Assembly: GCA_030062745.1 (NCBI GenBank)
Contig: CP099848.1
Coordinates: 8,143,501-8,207,500, forward strand
Reading direction: 5' to 3'
Length of the DNA: 64,000 nt
Source of the DNA: Capitulum mitella
Lineage: Eukaryota > Arthropoda > Thecostraca > Pollicipedomorpha > Pollicipedidae
Shown one piece after another: positions 57,791 to 64,000 of this stretch (position 1 is its first letter; every line of letters begins with the position of its first letter). Position numbers and translations under genes: made by a program. The notes below the pieces were generated by a model, which saw only the letters and a list, made by a program, of their open reading frames with translations, was not told where the DNA came from and did not search any database.

Positions 57791-58416
57791 GACATGGGGT
57801 GGAGACGGTGGGGGAAGAGCCCGAGTTTGCGGGGTCCGGACTGATTGTTGGGTGGGGGTCACGTCACGAGTCGACGCCCTCCGTCTCACACCGTGGTCGA
57901 GCGGGGAAGCCATCTTCCCTGCCGGCGGGTGGGGACGTTGGGTGACAGGGGAGTGCGTGGACTGTGGTGGGTGTTTGCTGATTACAACTGCGTACCTGCG
58001 ATCTTGGTTTTGTGTCAGCAGTAAGCACGTTGTGGCGTGCTTCTGAATGTGGTACGCTTAGTGTGCTGGCTTGTTTGCATACCGACTTCAGACCGCCTGG
58101 TGAAGCGTGCTGACTTCCGCCACTCGATCCGGCGGTGAGAGCGAATCTCTCGAGCCCTGTTGTACGACGTGGTCAGCTTCGTCTCGACGCGGAGAGCGAG
58201 GCGTTCGGCTCGCCTTCTTCGCGGGTCTTGATGGCTTCGTAGATCTTCGGACCTTCGGATTTCCGTCGTTCTCGAGACGCTGATCGTCGTTCTTGATGTC
58301 GCGCTGAGATACCGTGAGAACGGCCCAGTGTGTGTTATCGGGTGTTCCCGGGTCGCAGCCAACTCGAGGTTCTTAAAACAACGACGGCGCTGAGAGGTAT
58401 ATTTACGACAAACCAC

Positions 58417-58452
58417 CGGGCAGTCGAGGTTTTTGAAAACCTCAACTGCCCG
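58417..58452. repeat. 17-bp hairpin
   Basis: CGGGCAGTCGAGGTTTT pairs with AAAACCTCAACTGCCCG around two bases, with one mismatch. It lies in sequence that may be the 5' part of LINE B. Confidence 0.85.
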
Positions 58453-58551
58453 TTTTTGAAAACCGACTGAAAAACGTCGGTGGTTCCTGTGTCTAGTTTT
58501 TACGAAGAATGCGGTCGGAAATAGTTGAGTAATAATATATCGAGTTGTCAA

Positions 58552-61500
58552 CTAGAGGATTAGCAAACGTTAGCCCCTCGCTAGTAGAAAATAACGCCTT
58601 TTGGTATGAATCTATCGCATTGCCATTCAGTAACCCAAAAGTGTCAGCGCACGGCATGGTATTGCCAGCTGTGACTTTTCAGCGCAACCATTCCATGCGT
58701 TGCTGAAAAAAAAACTGGTAGTTGCATTGTTCTGGATTTAGTGATACGTGCTAACCAACGAGGAAAATCAAAAGGAAGTGACTGTCCATCTGTCGATATG
58801 AATGCAGCATTCTCTTTAGCATTACAGTCCATTTTTCATCCGTTATGAATTCAGTTTTCGACATATTTATTGAGGGCATATCAAAGATAAGAGTAAAACT
58901 CACCATTACTCTTTTCTTCACTGAACACTTCATGAAAGTAATTTCCACCCGGCGCCCCATAAACGTTTACTGAATTTCAGGACATACAACGCTGATCTAC
59001 ATTTATTGATGGAAAATATATAATTCGGTGTCCTATATGTTCTGTATTGAACTAAAAGTCCCGATACAGCCCGCCTTCGTACAGCAAACATCTTGGGCGT
59101 GTTACGGTATTTCGCCCAACTCAATCCTATGCGTTGATATCGTCCATCGTGTTTGCGGTCTCTGCACTTACGTCCTCTTTTGGGTCAAGATCATTTAAGG
59201 TCAGTATTATTGAATGAGTTTTTTCGGCTTTCAATTGTCCTCTGAGAGGGCATGGTGTAACTGGAATCACAGACTTGCGTGACAGCAGTAGTCTCAGCCC
59301 CTCATCACCATCAGAAGTTGTCCCTGTGAGGGGACGGAATCCATCCCCCCAAGGTTTTATGCTTGCTTATCCTGAACCGCTTGTGCCATAGCTATAAGGC
59401 TCGGCGACTTCTTAACGTTCTTGCCTACACCTCTGCCATTGTTTTGAACTTTCCAGTACAATCAGAGGCGGTTCTAGAGAGGATTTAGGGAGGCATTGGC
59501 AAGATAAGGTCAATTCCGTGCCGGACTCACATATGTCCCATGTTATATGCATTATAATATGCATTGCTAATTTTGGGTGGTGGGCGATTCACAGCATCCT
59601 TGGTAACGCTTACAGATGATCTGAGCGTGCCAGACAGATACAGGGCTGTTTTTAGCCATTTGCCAATATCTTCATTCGCTTGTTTCCTTGTATTCAACCG
59701 GTGTATTATACAACACAATACTATTCGGCAGTAAGCTGTTGCCAGAACCCTTGACAACGTCCGCAAATGATGAACGTTTTTCACGGCGGATGCAGGGCTG
59801 GTTTCTGTGGTGAGGGGACATATTTAGAACCTTTTCTGCATTTTACTTTCTGTGTTGGACTTGTTTATTGAACTTTGCGTCGGCACTCCACCATTCGGCG
59901 GAACGTGGACAGCAGCATCCTCGGAACTACCCCCATATGATTTAAGTGCGCCGTTGGCAGATACGGGATTACTTTTCGGGAGACAGATTCAACAATTTCT
60001 TGGCCTACACATACTGTTAACCTAGCATACCTTAGCCTAATTTCACTATTCACGCGTTTGTTTTGTTCTATTCATATTATGCTTCCACCGCCCCATCACA
60101 TTTCCTGCATCCGCCTTTGATTTTCAATTTAATTGTCGGAAAATAAGCTTATGACTACAGGGCTTCAGGGAATATAATCCTACTTTTTCTTTTGTCACCT
60201 GGAAGTTACGGTAAAATATCACCTGCTCGCAAGAAGCTTAATCCGCCCAGGCTAAAAATATGATACTTGAAGACTGATGTCTGTATCCATTTTACAAGCT
60301 TGCCGTCATAAGCGGATCCATTTCACCATCCGTATATTTAAGCTTTAAGTTACTCACCTTACTGCCCTGCCTTCCCCACCCGCTTTCCGCCATTACCTGT
60401 AACCGCATCTGATTTTTTATTTCGGTGGCAGAAAATATATTTACGACTGGGAGCATCTTTCAAGGACCATAAAAATGACTCTTAGCCAATTGGAATAGCT
60501 CCGTAACTAATATTGCTCAACGGTCAGTTACCCCTTTTGTACAAGGAACTGATTCCGCCTAAGTCCGTACCTTGAATGACTGGTATTATGTTTAAGAACT
60601 TAGTAGCATTGCCATGAATTATTATTCCAAGGCCAAGCATTACAAACGTATCTGTTTAAGCTCCAGATAAGTGGCGAGCATTTCGCCACCGTTTCTTAAT
60701 AACCACCAATTTACCCTTTTTCAGGTTCCTGGCTCCGCATCGGATAAAATTTTGCAATTCTGAAGACGTCAAAACGTAGCTTGGACTCCAAGGGATTCCC
60801 GTGGGACGACAAGGCAAATCAGGCAGCAGTTTCTGAGATCTCAAGGGGGGAATCCACCCCTTTACAGATGTAGGTCCAGATGAACCTCACAAGAACGAGG
60901 TTAAAAGATACTTGTACGTCCTTATTCCAGGGCATGTCCTGTCCTATAAGATCCAACAGATCCAAGCAATCTGTTGTAGCGCTTGTTGCGTGCTTAAACA
61001 TAGCAGATGATACATTAAACATTCAAACGTTCAACATTAAAATGAAGTAAAAGACGTGAAAAGGAACTTTGTGCAGATGGAGACTCCCAAGAAATGAGTA
61101 TACGTACAAATATAGAAATTAAACAAAACTTACTCTGGTAAGATGGCCATAAGCGATAGTCAACACTTCCGTTAGCACCAGTGCCGCCCAAGAACCCGCA
61201 TTTGCTTTGCCTAAATAACGTGTTGTTCAAATTCACTATGATCGTCAACGTCTGGTGCACCGAAAATTAACGCACATTTTTCAAGGACGTAGGAATACAT
61301 AAAAATGGACGCGAGGCGCAGGTGAAAACCTATTTGCTTCAGGCGGCAAACCTCTGCCAACATCATCCTTGTTCACAGTTAGACGTGCCTACGCGTTAAC
61401 ATGAAAACAAGCGCGCACATACTTAGAAACAAACAAAAAGTGTACACTTGAGAAGTTTATATCAAATCTCAACGCAGTTGCCACCATGTAACAGTCACAT

Positions 61501-63136
61501 AATGAGGCCCATTCACCTTTCTTAGGCTTGCACTGTGGTTGTTTATATGGTCCTGTTTTTTTATATGGTCCACTTCACTCAGTTGTGTATTGATTACATT
61601 TCTTTAGCGGAGATACAACTAAAAAAGGCGTATGTATGTTATGAAAAAGGTACTGGCTGACTGACAGACGAAAACCAGTGGACTTGTGCCGAAATATATT
61701 CTGACTTATAACAAACGAACAGAGAAAAACACTTCTGCGTGCATACAATAAGGAGGAAACTGTGATTTTTCGGTTTTTTAACAACGACAAAGCAACGACA
61801 TGACATGGTGACATGACATATTACAGAGTCCACAGTTTTATACCATCCACATCAAGTTTACTAGAGGAAGTAAACTGCGAGAGGTAAAATCATGGGGCCA
61901 GACACCAGAAGTATGAGCCCAAGTAGCCCTTTTTGGCATGACTTCTGGATTTTCTGCCGAAGAATAAAAAACGCAACGACGCGAACAGGGCTAGAGAGAT
62001 GCTCCTAGTTTTATTCAACGTATAATACCAAGACAATACTTCGTCATGCTATGCACCCCGTAAACAGAAATTCCTTTAATGGCCCACTATAATCGTCGAT
62101 AATCTTGTGGTTTCATGGTTTTAACCAGCTGTAAACCACGACACAATGCTAGTTTATACCTGAGCCAAAATAAAGGGCACTGGTCACATACTAAATGACG
62201 TAATTTTGGAACCGGTCGAGATGGCGTGAGTGACGTTAAAATTTTCAGCGACGACCGACCCATGGTCACAGATCCTAGTACGTGTATGGGTAAAGCTCCT
62301 AGTTCGCTACCTGCTTGCTAATGGTAGTTTCATTTCAACTAATAGAAAAAATCTAGCAAAACGGCTTGGCCGCAACGTTTTTTACATGCTAATAACCTCC
62401 CAGCTACTTGGAAATGAATCGGACAGTTTTCACAGACGATCGTTTAAGTCTTTAAGTTTGCACTTTCATCTGGATTGGCAGACCCGAAAACTCCAGGTAA
62501 CTTCTAGTTCTTCATTTTTCCAGATCAGTGATAGCTGCTAGTTTTTCAAATCCAGAAACTTCGTGTCTCCCACCTTCATGTCTTCATGGACGGCGAGGTC
62601 TTTAGGAAAACGTGGCCACACCCACCAGGATTAACTGCGAAAAGTAAGAACACAGTTTGTTGTCGTCCAAACTGCACGCTCGAACACACGGGAGGTTAGA
62701 ACTGAATATGAACAAAAAGCCACAAAACATACGATCAGTCGACTGGAAAAGTGATCAGATCAAGTAACAATACGGTGGAGCTCAATACATGCGAAACGAT
62801 AACAAAAGCTGTAGTTGCACTGTTAACCAAAATCAATATTGGTGAACAATGCAATGGCTGATCTCCCAAATTTCATGGCAGAAAAGCACCATATCGTTGC
62901 CAGTAACAGCAAAGGAGATGCAGGGATCATTTGCACCAGAACACCGATCGCAAAAGTATGAGCAAAAACAGCTGCTGCAATTCTTCAGACGCCAATGAAT
63001 ACCAAAGCCATTCTAATCCAAGTTAATCTACGTAGCTAGCTCTAAGCTAACTACGAAACAGCATGAGTTAAAAATGTGTTGGGCTGCCACGCGGTCATCC
63101 GGCATAACGGCATAAATCCGATAAAACGCACATTAT
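58552..63136. other. Intergenic DNA, no firm gene
   Basis: From about 59.3 to 60.9 kb there may be another TTAA-type element: the right end, reverse-complemented, reads TTAACCTCGTTCTTG (TTAA at 60901-60904) with GGGGTGGATTCCCCCC and GAGATCTC inside, and a matching inverted block (GGGACGGAATCCATCCCCCC) is at 59334-59353, but the left TTAA is not found. A short possible exon lies at 61134-61210 (minus), see findings. Nothing else is recognised. Confidence 0.4.
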
Positions 63137-63142
63137 TTTATT
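63137..63142 (-). terminator. Poly(A) signal of the DEG/ENaC gene
   Basis: Minus-strand AATAAA, about 110 bases after the stop codon of the channel exon. Position and strand fit a short 3' UTR. Confidence 0.65.
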
Positions 63143-63249
63143 GGCAATGCACAGGACCCTGTTTGTTCCATAAACGTCGTGCAATCATTGGCGCGTTAAC
63201 TTACCTGGAGTCACCGAATTTCGGCGGTGCTTTTGCTCTGATTTTCTGG

Positions 63250-63393
63250 TTAACCACGGTATTTCCCGCAAAGAAGCAGGCACGTGTTGAGGACCATGAA
63301 AAACACGTACTCCAGTAGCTCGACGAGAAGAATAAGTGCAATGCCCAGGTACAGAGACAGGGCACCACCCAAACTGCTCATGAATGTAGTATA
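63250..63393 (-). CDS. Last exon of a DEG/ENaC-family sodium channel
   Basis: This encodes the C-terminal 47 residues of what looks like a degenerin/epithelial sodium channel subunit, a plasma-membrane cation channel with two membrane segments. The exon starts at 63393 after the acceptor GTGTTTGTTCCAG, phase 0, with TAT ACT ACA. The peptide has the block before and within the second membrane segment: MSSLGGALSLYLGIALILL, then VELLEYVFF. The family pattern is L-x-x-x-GG-x-x-x-L-x-x-G-x-S followed by a conserved Glu, all present except that the G-x-S selectivity filter reads G-I-A. The cytoplasmic tail is short (about 18 residues) and ends KYRG before TAA. Upstream exons must lie beyond the right edge; I found none in the remaining 600 bases. 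Confidence 0.72.
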   Translation of the reverse strand, partial: YTTFMSSLGGALSLYLGIALILLVELLEYVFFMVLNTCLLLCGKYRG

Positions 63394-64000
63394 CTGGAAC
63401 AAACACGCGGTCTTTGTTAGAAATGTTTTGCTTGCCGTGCCCGGCACCAAAAAACGTTTAGGAATGATATGACTGGAAGGTCTGTGTCAATGAGATATTT
63501 CAGCATTGGGTCACAAATGTGCGTTTCACACAATCGCAAGAAAACTGCCCAGCAAGAAAACTGGTCATGGCTTGGAAGAGGGCTCATCAGAGATGGCCCA
63601 AAACGGCCAAATTTAGCCCGGTAGTCGCTGTGATATGTCGCCACCTTGCACTGGCCCTGGGGGTAAGCGCCAGACGTCCCTACACCTTACCTCCTATTGA
63701 CAGCCCCAATAATTTTCGGAACTCTCCAGCCAGGGACACAACTATTCCAAAATAGCATTTACTCTTCTTGGCATGAAAATAGCTCAAACTGTATTCGTGA
63801 CAATGAACTGCATTTCTGACTCGCCGCGCAGGAGACCCTTCCTACTGCTGAGCCGTCAGTTCAGTGCGTTAGCTCCGTGAAGCAGCATGACGGTGCCGAC
63901 GAGTAGTTGGCTGGAAGTCGTGGTCAGGTCATGTCACGTGGTAGGTTGGTTGGTAACCCGAGTCCCTCCCTGAGACTAGACATGAAAGCTTGACCCAGAC
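63394..64000. other. Probably intron of the DEG/ENaC gene
   Basis: No cysteine-rich extracellular exon of the channel family is visible on the minus strand. Some open frames have splice-like borders (for example a CCCCCAG at about 63660) but no family features. Confidence 0.35.

Noticed and set aside
1-64000. Constant BTB exon of the zinc-finger gene
   Set aside because: I looked on the plus strand before exon A and between exons for a BTB-like sequence and saw none, so I do not report one.

Overview
The window looks like invertebrate animal nuclear DNA, most likely from an arthropod. Short exons with good splice acceptors sit in long introns, non-LTR retrotransposons and DNA transposon remnants are common, and minisatellites and microsatellites are frequent. 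There are no bacterial operons. The arthropod call rests on the main locus, which resembles the alternatively spliced C-terminal zinc-finger exons of BTB-ZF genes (tramtrack group: broad, lola, fruitless, ttk). Order and species cannot be told from the sequence.

Main locus (plus strand, about 3.7 to 47.0 kb): nine separate exons, called A to I here. Each encodes one pair of C2H2 zinc fingers and then a stop codon. All nine start in the same phase (two bases complete a split codon) behind a recognisable 3' splice site. This is the layout expected of mutually exclusive last exons spliced to a shared 5' part, presumably carrying a BTB domain, which lies outside the window. By sequence they form three neighbouring groups: A-B, C-G and H-I. 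Several exons adjoin short tandem repeats, and in exon C the repeat forms the last codons and the stop.

Mobile and repetitive DNA: a CR1/L2-like LINE (minus, 0.4-3.1 kb) is split by a 1 kb repeat (family 1) next to a long palindrome. A second, jockey-like LINE (minus) lies at 55.0-57.8 kb. A hAT-like non-autonomous element at 18.6-19.3 kb has an 8-bp target duplication. A set of 0.6-2 kb elements bounded by TTAA, with ends starting TTAACC, looks like non-autonomous piggyBac-superfamily elements; two of them sit in one copy of a longer repeat (family 2), whose other copy at 48.2-50.4 kb preserves the uninserted state. Inverted copies of family 1 bracket exons A-E, and inverted copies of family 2 bracket exons F-I. 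A broken Ty3/Gypsy gag fossil lies at about 52.3-53.3 kb.

Right end (minus strand): the last coding exon of a DEG/ENaC-type sodium channel gene lies at 63250-63393, with a poly(A) signal about 110 bp further on. The rest of that gene is beyond the right edge. Apart from these two genes I see no convincing host coding sequence, and the remaining DNA reads as intron or intergenic sequence.
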